A stretch of 13,650 nt of DNA, taken from contig JAEYXD010000199.1 of the NCBI GenBank assembly GCA_023428645.1, forward strand, positions 1-13,650, written 5' to 3'. Both the position numbers and the translations under genes were made by a program. The notes beneath the pieces are model-generated. The model was not told the DNA's origin, did no database searches, and saw only the letters and a list, made by a program, of their open reading frames with translations. This document shows, one piece after another, positions 5,505 to 12,026 of this stretch; the first letter of the stretch is position 1; every line of letters starts with the position of its first letter. Origin of the DNA: Pseudomonadota bacterium. Lineage in GTDB: Bacteria > Pseudomonadota > Gammaproteobacteria > Steroidobacterales > Steroidobacteraceae.

Positions 5505-7013
5505 TCAGGGTGTCGTCGTGGCGGCCGTCGTGTCGGGACGCGCCGCCGCGGCGTCTGGTCGGGGTCCCCACAAGCTTTGAATGGCTTCCAGGCGATGGCC
5601 CTTCGTTTCCGGTACGTAGCGCCACACGAACAGAGCCGCGAGCACGCTCATCGCGCCGTAGATCCAGTACGCGAAGCCGTGATTGAACAGCGCATTCAGC
5701 GTGGAGTTGCCGTCGAGAATCTTGAACGACCACGACACGAACAGGTTGGCGATCCATTGCGCGGCGACGGCCAGCGCCATGGCCTTGCCCTTGATCGGAT
5801 TCGGGAAGATCTCGGCCAGCAACACCCAAACGACCGGTCCCCAGGAGAGCGCGAAGCCCGCGATGTAGGCGACCACGGCCACGAGGGCGAGCGTGCCGAC
5901 CTGGCCGCTGCTGAACAGGAAGCCGAGCGCGATCATCGACGCCGCCATGACGCCACCGCCAATGATCAGCAGCGGTTTGCGGCCGAGGCGGTCAACGGTG
6001 ACGAGCGCGACGATCGTGAAGACGATGTTCGCAATGCCGACGATGATGGTCTGCAGCAGGGCGCTGTCCGTCGAGGCGCCCATGTTGGAGAACATCAGCG
6101 GCGCGTAGTACAGCACGGCGTTGATGCCGACGAACTGCTGGAAGATCGATAGCATCAGACCCACGATGATGACGAGTGGGCCGAAGGCGAGCAGACGTCC
6201 GCTCGCGACCGCGAGGGATTCGTTGATCTCGCGCAGGACGACTTGCGCTTCCTGCTGATCGGTCACGAGTCGGTGCAGTACGCGCGCAGCCTCGTCCTGC
6301 CGCCCCTTCATCACGAGCCAGCGCGGAGTCTCGGGGGCGCCCAGCAGGAGCAGCAGGAACAGCACCGAGGGCACGGCTTCCGACAACAGCATGTAGCGCC
6401 AACCGGTCGTGACTACCCACGCGTCATCGCCTTGCGAGGCGATCGCCCAGTTGACGAAGTACACGACGGTCATGCCGACGACGATGGCGATCTGCTGATA
6501 CGTGACCAGCCGTCCGCGCCGCGCGGGAGGCGAGATTTCAGCGATGTACAGGGGCGACAACATCGACGCGATGCCCACGCCGATGCCGCCGATGATGCGA
6601 TAGATATTGAAAGGGGTGAGGGCGTCGGGGCCCATCGCGCCGATCGGACCGAGCCCGAACTCCGGATAGGCGGAGCCGACGGAGCCGAGCAAGAACAAGA
6701 GCGCGGCGAAAATGAGACCGCCACGTCGTCCCCAACGGTTCGACAGCGGGCCCGCGATCGCGGCGCCGATGACGCAACCGAGCAGCGCCGAGGAGATCGT
6801 CCAGCCCGACAAGCTGCCAGCCGCGGTCTCGGACAAGCCGAGCGGGTCGATGAAGTTGTGGTCGATGGCGCCGACGGCGCCGGAGATCACCGCGGTGTCG
6901 TAGCCGAACAGCAGCCCCCCGAGCGCTGCGATGAACGTGAGGCCGCGCACCAGTGCATTTTCCTTTCCGCGCTCGGCAGTGCCCGACCAAGCGCGTGCAT
7001 TCCCCTCTGACAT
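5505..7013 (-). CDS. xylE: XylE-like sugar:H+ symporter (major facilitator superfamily, sugar porter family)
   Basis: This 502-residue, twelve-helix sugar porter has the family signatures GLLFGYDTAVISG (33-45), NRWGRR (92-97), PETPRW (227-232), DRLGRK (341-346) and VPETKG (467-472). It closely resembles E. coli XylE as I recall it. Counterparts of XylE substrate residues are present: Phe36 and proton-coupling Asp39, Gln174 (YQQIA), Gln292-Gln293 and Asn298 (FQQFVGINAVLYYAP), Tyr302, Trp391 and Gln419-Trp420 (AAQWIANLFVSW). It should bring xylose, or a related aldose, across the inner membrane with a proton. The 3' neighbour xylB supports xylose. The start is the ATG at 7013, preceded by GGAGG seven bases upstream. 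The last ~20 residues are an Ala/Pro/Thr-rich tail. A LacI-type operator lies 67-80 bp upstream. Glucose or galactose transport cannot be excluded. Confidence 0.92.
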   Translation of the reverse strand: MSEGNARAWSGTAERGKENALVRGLTFIAALGGLLFGYDTAVISGAVGAIDHNFIDPLGLSETAAGSLSGWTISSALLGCVIGAAIAGPLSNRWGRRGGLIFAALLFLLGSVGSAYPEFGLGPIGAMGPDALTPFNIYRIIGGIGVGIASMLSPLYIAEISPPARRGRLVTYQQIAIVVGMTVVYFVNWAIASQGDDAWVVTTGWRYMLLSEAVPSVLFLLLLLGAPETPRWLVMKGRQDEAARVLHRLVTDQQEAQVVLREINESLAVASGRLLAFGPLVIIVGLMLSIFQQFVGINAVLYYAPLMFSNMGASTDSALLQTIIVGIANIVFTIVALVTVDRLGRKPLLIIGGGVMAASMIALGFLFSSGQVGTLALVAVVAYIAGFALSWGPVVWVLLAEIFPNPIKGKAMALAVAAQWIANLFVSWSFKILDGNSTLNALFNHGFAYWIYGAMSVLAALFVWRYVPETKGHRLEAIQSLWGPRPDAAAARPDTTAATTTP

Positions 7014-7079
7014 GTCTTCGCCTCCGAAGCGGTCGGCCAGAACTTCAAGTGGTTCCGTACCGCCGCTGGTGCAGCGTAG

Positions 7080-7093
7080 TGATAGCGGTATCA
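7080..7093. promoter_or_regulatory. LacI-family operator O1, upstream of xylE
   Basis: TGATAGCGGTATCA has 5-bp perfect arms (TGATA/TATCA) around a central GCGG with the CpG core typical of LacI-family sites, and fits TGNNANCGNTNNCA. It lies 67 bp upstream of the xylE ATG. On the minus strand a weak hexamer pair, TTGTGT and TACGCT spaced 17, brackets it, so a bound repressor could block that promoter. The Caulobacter XylR operators I remember share the TG...AGCGCT...CA pattern. Confidence 0.55.
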
Positions 7094-7098
7094 GAACA

Positions 7099-7124
7099 CA
7101 AGGGCATTACGTGATCTGCCCTTG
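7099..7124. promoter_or_regulatory. Perfect 8-bp inverted repeat upstream of xylE
   Basis: CAAGGGCA (7099-7106) and TGCCCTTG (7117-7124) are perfect complements around a 10-bp centre, TTACGTGATC. It sits six bases beyond O1 on the side away from xylE. It could be the operator of a second regulator acting on xylE or a hairpin. Its form is unlike the LacI-type sites, so a different protein is implied. No owner can be named from the sequence. Confidence 0.4.
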
Positions 7125-7304
7125 CACAATCCATAGTGTCAAACCGCGCTTGCGTCCATCGTTGCGGGTTCAATAGGGTCGGCGGCGGGTACGGTCGATC
7201 CCTTGTCTTCCTGGGGAGTTACATCCGGGCGCGCAGGCAGGTGGATCAGCCCCGGAGGAGGCACGGCGAAGGGGTCGTCAGGGAGAAAAATTCAGGCAGC
7301 ACCA

Positions 7305-7345
7305 GGCCGGCGATGCTTGATATCGATATCAGAAGTGCGCCGGCC
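7305..7345. promoter_or_regulatory. LacI-family operator O2 nested in a GC-rich dyad
   Basis: The inner 14 bases, TGATATCGATATCA (7318-7331), are a perfect palindrome fitting TGNNANCGNTNNCA. Outside it, GGCCGGCG (7305-7312) and CGCCGGCC (7338-7345) are also perfect complements, and the two dyads share their centre within half a base. O2 is about 238 bp from O1 and 213 bp from O3, centre to centre, so it could act as the auxiliary site for repressor looping. The outer arms could also form a stable stem in RNA or a cruciform. Confidence 0.5.
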
Positions 7346-7515
7346 CGCACCATTGCGACGCGACAAGGCAGCGCTCGAAATCCAGCGGTGCGGCGCGGCG
7401 AAAACGCTGGAAAATACAGTCCGGACGCACTTCCCATCCGTGCCTCGACCGGTGACGTGCGGACTCGGTGACAACGGTAGACATGCCCGCGTCATTGCCC
7501 AGTCAACAAAGAATC

Positions 7516-7545
7516 TTGCACTTCGATGTTTGTGAGCGCTATCAT
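7516..7545 (+). promoter_or_regulatory. Candidate sigma70 promoter of the TonB-dependent receptor gene
   Basis: TTGCAC (7516-7521), an 18-base spacer and TATCAT (7540-7545) make a moderate promoter: the -10 is a 5/6 match, the -35 only 3/6. The last half of operator O3 covers the -10, the usual geometry for LacI-type repression. The start would fall near 7552, giving an untranslated leader of about 400 nt before the receptor ATG. A closer promoter may exist, but I did not find a better one. Confidence 0.4.
7531..7544. promoter_or_regulatory. LacI-family operator O3 over the receptor promoter
   Basis: TGTGAGCGCTATCA fits TGNNANCGNTNNCA with a perfect AGCGCT core. The right half (GCTATCA) matches the O1-type arm except at its first bases, while the left half deviates (TGTGAGC). 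It overlaps the predicted -10 hexamer at 7540-7545. Its shared pattern with O1 and O2 suggests one repressor for both divergent units. Confidence 0.5.
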
Positions 7546-7608
7546 TTCGCATGGCGGGGCCTTGAGCCTTCGCTCGAGAACAAGATTCGACAAGCAGGGG
7601 GAAGAACG

Positions 7609-7899
7609 ATGCGAAAGCTTCGATTCTTGCTGGCACCGAGGTGCCATGCGCGGCCGATCACCGAAAGGGCACTGCCTATTGCCGTTCGCGTCGCTGTTCC
7701 TGCCGTCGCCGCGCCCTTCGAGCCCCGCCCGCACAGTTCGGCCACGCCGCTGCTCGGCTCGTGGCGTCACGCATCGAATCGATCCAGTACGCCGGGCGGG
7801 GAGCGCTCGCGCGGTGCCTCGCACCCATTGCATCCGCTTCAGCAGTGCATCGCTCATCCCATGATGCTGCCGTCGGGCGACGGTCTCGCGTCCGAATGA
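7609..7899 (+). CDS. Possible small leader ORF upstream of the receptor gene (96 aa, uncertain)
   Basis: I do not recognise this protein. It begins MRKLRFLLAP, and the rest is rich in Pro, Ser, Arg, His and Ala with no membrane segment or domain I can see. In its favour, an AGGGGG Shine-Dalgarno (7596-7601) lies seven bases before the ATG, the start falls about 57 nt after the predicted receptor-promoter start site, and it ends 59 bp before the receptor ATG. Against it, third-position GC is only about 70 percent by my count, low for this GC-rich window, the composition looks like random translation, and a 16-bp palindrome (7631-7646) lies inside it. It is probably noncoding; a regulatory leader peptide is the alternative. 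Confidence 0.2.
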   Translation: MRKLRFLLAPRCHARPITERALPIAVRVAVPAVAAPFEPRPHSSATPLLGSWRHASNRSSTPGGERSRGASHPLHPLQQCIAHPMMLPSGDGLASE

Positions 7900-7903
7900 G
7901 CCG

Positions 7904-7918
7904 CACGAAGGGTTCGTG
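7904..7918 (+). other. Small hairpin before the receptor gene
   Basis: CACGAA and TTCGTG form a 6-bp stem with a GGG loop, followed by TTTTCG. This is a weak intrinsic-terminator-like or attenuator-like element 40 bp before the receptor start. The stem is short and the T run is only four, so function is doubtful. Confidence 0.25.
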
Positions 7919-7958
7919 TTTTCGTATGTAGTCAGGCTCGGATAGTCAGGGGGACACA

Positions 7959-10900
7959 ATGATCAGACAGAACAAGCTATCGATCGCCATCGCGACCGTG
8001 TTGGCGTCCGCATCCATGGGGCAGGCATACGCGCAGGAGCGTAGTGCGAACAGCAGCGACGACATCGAAGAGGTGATCGTCACGGGTTTGCGCGGCAGTC
8101 TCGAGGCATCCATGGACATCAAGCGCGACGCGGTCGGCGTCGTCGATGCCATCAGTGCCGAAGACATCGGCAAATTCCCCGACACGAACCTGGCCGAGTC
8201 GCTGCAGCGTATCACCGGCATTTCGATCGATCGCCGCAACGGTGAAGGTGCGCAGGTCACGGCCCGCGGTTTCGGTCCCGAGTTCAATCTCGTGATGCTG
8301 AACGGCCGTCAGATCCCAGGCGCCGACGGCTTCGGCAACGGCGATTTCACGATCGGTGGTTCCGAGGCCGGTACGCGCTCGTTCAATTTCGCGCAGCTCG
8401 CCGCCGAAGCAATCAACGGGGTGAACGTCTACAAGACGAGCAGAGCGGATCTGCCGACGGGCGGTATCGGTGCCACCGTCGACATCAAGACCGCGAAGCC
8501 CTTCGATCGACCCGGCATGGTCTTCAATGTCGGTGCCAAGGGCGTGTACGACGAATCGGCGCCCTTCGACAACGAGATCACGCCGGAGCTGTCGGGAATT
8601 TTCAGCTACGCGAACGACGATCGGACGTGGGGCGTGGGGTTGAGCGCCAGCTATCAGGAGCGTCACGGCGGCTCGGTTCAGGCGACCGAGAATCAGTGGA
8701 ACATCCAGACGTGGGATGGGACTTCGAGCGCGTTGCGGCCCGGCGCGGTCGTCAAGAATGCACCTGCGATCGGGCAGCTCTACGCCATGCCCAACGACAT
8801 GCGCTATGCATTCTCCGATATCGAGCGCGAGCGCACGAACGCGCAGGCCGTCATTCAGTTCGCGCCGATTGATGCCTTGACGATGACGTTGGACTATACG
8901 TTCGCGCGCAATGATGTCGCAGACAATCGCGGCGAGCAGACGATCTGGCTGCAGCGCAATAGCAGCTTTACGCACTTGGAGTTCGATACCGGTCAAGCGG
9001 TCGCGACCCCGGTATACCTGCGCGACATCATCTCGGGGGGCAAGGACTTCGGCTACGAGCAGCAGCGCTCTATGCAGCGGAACGAGCTCGACTCCATCGG
9101 GTTCAACGCGCAATGGCAGGTCACTGACAGGTTCAGTGTGGGCTTGGACGCGCACACCTCGAAGACGGAGAGCCGCCCGAACGATCCCAAGGTGCCCGGT
9201 GCGAGCGCGACGTACTTCAGCTTCGCGGGCACGAACTGTCAGCTCAAGGTCTGTCCTGGCGCATGGGCGCAGGAGTTCTGGTTCAACAATGGCTTGCCGC
9301 TCGCGGCACGCTCGTACTATCCGACGGCCGCGGACGCGATCGCGGGTACGAATGGCAGCACGAATCCGGATTTCCGCCCGGACCAGCTGGGCTCGCAAAT
9401 GCTGCGAATCTGGCGCACGGAGCAGGATGCGGAAGTGAAGCAAGCGCGGCTCGACGGCGCGCTCGAATTCGACAACGGCCGGTTCCAGTTCGGGTTCGAC
9501 ACGCGCACGGTCGAAATGCATCGCAAGACGAGCCAGGGTGAAGCGGTGCTCGGCGACTGGGGCGTGGACGGTGCGGGCGGCGAGTCGAGCATGACGGCGA
9601 TGCTGCGCCCGTTCAGCCTGACGGGTCTCTTCAACGACTTCGGCACGAGAGGCGCGGCGCCGGGTGCATGGCGAGGCAACGCGGCGGATCTGGCACGGTG
9701 GGCACTGAGTCCCGCCGGCGTGCATCCGATCACCGGTAACAGATACAACTGGAATCGTAACAATACGACCACGCCGGACTATCAGCTGGCCGCCGATCCC
9801 GCGCTCGACAACGACAATACGATCGAGGAAGACGTCAAAGCGATCTACATCCAGATGGCGATGAGCGGCCAACTCGGCGACATGCCGACGAACCTGCTCG
9901 TCGGTGTTCGATACGAGGAAACCGATGTTGCTTCCACGTCGAACATCAACATCCCGACCGGGCTCGTGTGGTCGGCGAACAATGACTTCCAGACCGCGTC
10001 GTCGACGAACATCCAACCGTTCACGGAAAAGACGGACTACAGTCATCTGCTGCCGAGTCTCGATTTCGACATCATGCTGACCGATACCGTGAAGGCGCGG
10101 TTGTCGTACAGCAAGACGATCGCGCGCGCAAACTACGGCAACCTGTACGCCGGTGCCACTACCAACAGGCCGACGGGCTCGGTTCTCGTCGACCGGACGA
10201 CGCAAGCGTCCGCGGTCGCCAACAACCCGTCCCTGTTGCCGCTCGAATCGGACAATCTGGATCTGGCGGTCGAGTGGTACTTTTCGGAAAACGGCTATGT
10301 CTCGGCAGGGTTCTGGGAGAAGCGGGTCGACAACTTCATCGGCACGACGGTGCTGCAGGAGAACCTGTTCGGCATTCGTGATCAGACCTCCGGCCCGGAT
10401 GCGCGGGCAGCGCTGGACTTCCTGACGAGCGCCGCCTGCACGGCCCAGGTCAGTGCGGCAGGCAACGACGTCGCGGCGGCGTGCTCGTCGAACGACACGG
10501 CGCTGTTCGTCGCGACGGCGATGCTGCGTCATGCAGCGGAGACTGGGGGGCTGGCCGCGTACAACGGCAGCTCAGCGCAATTGCTGGCCATGGAGAGCGC
10601 CTACGATCTCTACGGCGAGCCAGACGATCCTCTCTACACGTTCGCGGTGGAGCGGCCGGTGAACCAGGAGGCCGCGAGGATTCACGGTTGGGAGCTCGGC
10701 GGGCAGTACTTCTTCGGAAATACGGGCTTCGGTGTCCTCGCGAACTACACGATCGTCAAGGGCGACGTGTCTTTCAACGACGCGCAGGATCCAGCGCTCG
10801 GCATCCCGCAGTTCGCGCTGCTCGGGCTCAGCGATACCGCGAACCTGGTGCTGATGTACGAGAAGTACGGATTCACGGCACGTTTGGCGTACAACTGGCG

Positions 10901-11141
10901 CGACGAGTTCCTGTACGCGACGAATCGGAACGGCTCCAATGCGAATCCGTTCTACGTCGAGGAGTACGACCAGATCGATCTAAGCGTCGGGTATGACTTC
11001 AACGATCATCTCGCGCTCGCGTTCGAGGCCATCAATCTCACTGGCGAGGACATCCGCTGGCACGCGCGCTCGACGCGCCAGATCGTCAGGTTGGAGGATC
11101 AAAGCCCCCGGTACGCGCTGGGTCTGCGCTATCAGTTCTAG
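7959..11141 (+). CDS. TonB-dependent outer-membrane receptor, Xanthomonas/Caulobacter carbohydrate type
   Basis: This 1060-residue protein starts with a Sec signal peptide (basic MIRQNK, hydrophobic core 7-20, likely cleavage after AYA at 25). A TonB box (IEEVIVTG, 36-43) and a plug domain (about 55-180, with NLAESLQRITGISIDR and TARGFGPEFNLVMLNGRQIPGAD) follow, then a 22-strand barrel ending in the typical aromatic C-terminus LGLRYQF. Length and motifs fit the large TonB-dependent receptors of the Xanthomonas/Caulobacter class that bring oligosaccharides across the outer membrane using TonB energy. The ATG at 7959 has a GGGGG Shine-Dalgarno five bases upstream. Position opposite xylE-xylB with shared operator types suggests a xylose-containing oligosaccharide as ligand (inference). 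Extracellular loops include two Cys pairs, TNCQLKVCPG and a region near 825-847, possible disulphides. The family call is secure; the ligand is not. Confidence 0.96.
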   Translation: MIRQNKLSIAIATVLASASMGQAYAQERSANSSDDIEEVIVTGLRGSLEASMDIKRDAVGVVDAISAEDIGKFPDTNLAESLQRITGISIDRRNGEGAQVTARGFGPEFNLVMLNGRQIPGADGFGNGDFTIGGSEAGTRSFNFAQLAAEAINGVNVYKTSRADLPTGGIGATVDIKTAKPFDRPGMVFNVGAKGVYDESAPFDNEITPELSGIFSYANDDRTWGVGLSASYQERHGGSVQATENQWNIQTWDGTSSALRPGAVVKNAPAIGQLYAMPNDMRYAFSDIERERTNAQAVIQFAPIDALTMTLDYTFARNDVADNRGEQTIWLQRNSSFTHLEFDTGQAVATPVYLRDIISGGKDFGYEQQRSMQRNELDSIGFNAQWQVTDRFSVGLDAHTSKTESRPNDPKVPGASATYFSFAGTNCQLKVCPGAWAQEFWFNNGLPLAARSYYPTAADAIAGTNGSTNPDFRPDQLGSQMLRIWRTEQDAEVKQARLDGALEFDNGRFQFGFDTRTVEMHRKTSQGEAVLGDWGVDGAGGESSMTAMLRPFSLTGLFNDFGTRGAAPGAWRGNAADLARWALSPAGVHPITGNRYNWNRNNTTTPDYQLAADPALDNDNTIEEDVKAIYIQMAMSGQLGDMPTNLLVGVRYEETDVASTSNINIPTGLVWSANNDFQTASSTNIQPFTEKTDYSHLLPSLDFDIMLTDTVKARLSYSKTIARANYGNLYAGATTNRPTGSVLVDRTTQASAVANNPSLLPLESDNLDLAVEWYFSENGYVSAGFWEKRVDNFIGTTVLQENLFGIRDQTSGPDARAALDFLTSAACTAQVSAAGNDVAAACSSNDTALFVATAMLRHAAETGGLAAYNGSSAQLLAMESAYDLYGEPDDPLYTFAVERPVNQEAARIHGWELGGQYFFGNTGFGVLANYTIVKGDVSFNDAQDPALGIPQFALLGLSDTANLVLMYEKYGFTARLAYNWRDEFLYATNRNGSNANPFYVEEYDQIDLSVGYDFNDHLALAFEAINLTGEDIRWHARSTRQIVRLEDQSPRYALGLRYQF

Positions 11142-11148
11142 ATCGTAT

Positions 11149-11160
11149 GCCATGCATGGC
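11149..11160. repeat. 12-bp palindrome after the receptor stop
   Basis: GCCATGCATGGC is a perfect palindrome seven bases after the receptor TAG and just before the larger hairpin at 11164. It may form part of the same 3' structure; no separate function is evident. Confidence 0.3.
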
Positions 11161-11163
11161 AGA

Positions 11164-11189
11164 GGGGCGGTTGCGATCGCAACCGCCCC
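11164..11189 (+). terminator. Strong palindromic hairpin between the receptor gene and sapC
   Basis: GGGGCGGTTGC, the four bases GATC, then GCAACCGCCCC form a perfect 26-bp palindrome: an 11-bp GC-rich stem with a 4-base loop, starting 23 bases after the receptor stop. It is followed by GATTCGTTGG rather than a T tract. It may therefore act as a partial terminator or an mRNA-stabilising 3' hairpin that lowers sapC expression relative to the receptor. Confidence 0.55.
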
Positions 11190-11230
11190 GATTCGTTGGC
11201 GAAGCAGCGGGGCGTGACTACCATTGCGGA

Positions 11231-11250
11231 CGAAAGCTCTGTAGCTTTCG
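11231..11250 (+). other. Hairpin in the sapC leader
   Basis: CGAAAGCT (11231-11238) and AGCTTTCG (11243-11250) form a perfect 8-bp stem with a CTGT loop, 30 bases before the sapC ATG. The segment GTAGCTT from its right side recurs at 11261-11267, so the 3' half exists twice. It could be a leader structure or a second terminator remnant. Confidence 0.3.
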
Positions 11251-11279
11251 CCGTGCGTTCGTAGCTTCGCGGAAACGAC

Positions 11280-12023
11280 ATGACCCGACACGTTCTGCTC
11301 AATAACGTCGCTCACAAGGATTTACGAGTCATCACGCGCTACGGCGCGGAGTTCGGTGACGACGCGGGAACGGTGCTCACGTTTCCCACGGAGTACGCCG
11401 ACGTACAGCGCGAATACCCGATCTTCTTCCGCAAGGATGCGACGAGCGGGGAGTATCAATCCATCGCGTTGCTCGGCTTCGAGCAGAACGAGAATCTCTT
11501 CCTGGAGAACGGCCGCTGGCACGCCGCGTACGTGCCTGGCATCGTCGCGCGCGGTCCATTCCTGATCGGCTTCCAGGAACAACGTGTCGACGGCGAGCTG
11601 CGTAACGAGCCCGTCATTCACGTGGACCTGGATCATCCGCGCGTCAGTCGCAGCGAAGGCGAGCCCGTGTTCATGCCGCAAGGCGGTAGCAGTCCCTATC
11701 TCGAGCACGTGGCCGGCGTGTTACGGGGAATCAACGACGGCGTGGCCGCGAGCAAGGCGATGTTCGCGGCGTTCGTGGCATTGGAGCTCATCGAGCCGGT
11801 GAAGCTCGAGGTCAAGCTCGACGAAACGCACGGTTACAGCGTGCTCGGTTTGCACACGATCAGTCGCGAGCGGCTACTGGCGCTCGATGGCGACGCGCTC
11901 GCGGCGTTGAACCGCGCGGGGTTTCTCGAGGGCGCTTTCCTGGTACTTGCATCGCTGAGAAACGTCAAGAAGCTCATGGGCATGAAGCAGCGCCGGCGCC
12001 GCGATGCGCACGCGGCCGCATAG
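11280..12023 (+). CDS. SapC family protein
   Basis: This 247-residue protein matches the SapC family by length and by its N-terminal core: LNNVAHKDLRV at about 8-17, the EYPIFFRKD block (45-53), SIALLGFEQNENLFLENGRW (61-80) and AAYVPGIVARGPFLIGF (82-98). The name comes from a Campylobacter surface-layer-associated gene, but in Proteobacteria these proteins are usually encoded beside TonB-dependent receptors together with cupin and tryptophan-halogenase genes; their biochemical role is not established. No signal peptide is visible, so it is probably cytoplasmic. It lies 138 bp after the receptor and three bases before the cupin gene, so these genes form one transcription unit, perhaps attenuated at the hairpin. 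The ATG at 11280 is chosen because no in-frame alternative preserves the N-terminal motif; the Shine-Dalgarno (GGAA) is weak. Confidence 0.9.
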   Translation: MTRHVLLNNVAHKDLRVITRYGAEFGDDAGTVLTFPTEYADVQREYPIFFRKDATSGEYQSIALLGFEQNENLFLENGRWHAAYVPGIVARGPFLIGFQEQRVDGELRNEPVIHVDLDHPRVSRSEGEPVFMPQGGSSPYLEHVAGVLRGINDGVAASKAMFAAFVALELIEPVKLEVKLDETHGYSVLGLHTISRERLLALDGDALAALNRAGFLEGAFLVLASLRNVKKLMGMKQRRRRDAHAAA

Positions 12024-12026
12024 GCG

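Larger units (their letters stand above)
7014..7958. other. 945-bp divergent regulatory region between xylE and the TonB-dependent receptor gene
   Basis: No confidently coding gene is seen here. The region holds three LacI-type palindromes (7080-7093, 7318-7331, 7531-7544), an 8-bp inverted repeat (7099-7124), a candidate receptor promoter (7516-7545), one weak small reading frame (7609-7899), a 16-bp palindrome TGGCACC-GA-GGTGCCA (7631-7646) and a small hairpin before the receptor start (7904-7918). Its length is unusual in so compact a neighbourhood. It could hide a small RNA or a decayed gene, but nothing shows this directly. Confidence 0.6.

Noticed and set aside
5454..7010. Plus-strand frames of 232 and 255 codons opposite xylE
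   Set aside because: Their translations are highly charged, rich in Asp, Arg, His and Gln, as expected from the complement of membrane-protein codons; the minus strand encodes a clear sugar porter.
7246..7437. 63-codon minus-strand frame in the divergent region with GAGG five bases before the ATG
   Set aside because: It has one hydrophobic stretch but no recognisable domain, and it runs through the O2 palindrome, which better explains the sequence there.
7502..7509. GTCAACAA near the receptor promoter, similar to the gntR-flanking half-site
   Set aside because: It is a single 8-base half-site without a partner arm, so a chance match is likely.
7977..10532. 851-codon open frame antisense to the TonB-dependent receptor gene
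   Set aside because: It is codon-aligned with the receptor frame, so stops appear only where the sense strand uses TTA, CTA or TCA, which are rare in GC-rich genes. The translation is Arg-rich and without recognisable motifs, while the sense protein is a clear receptor.
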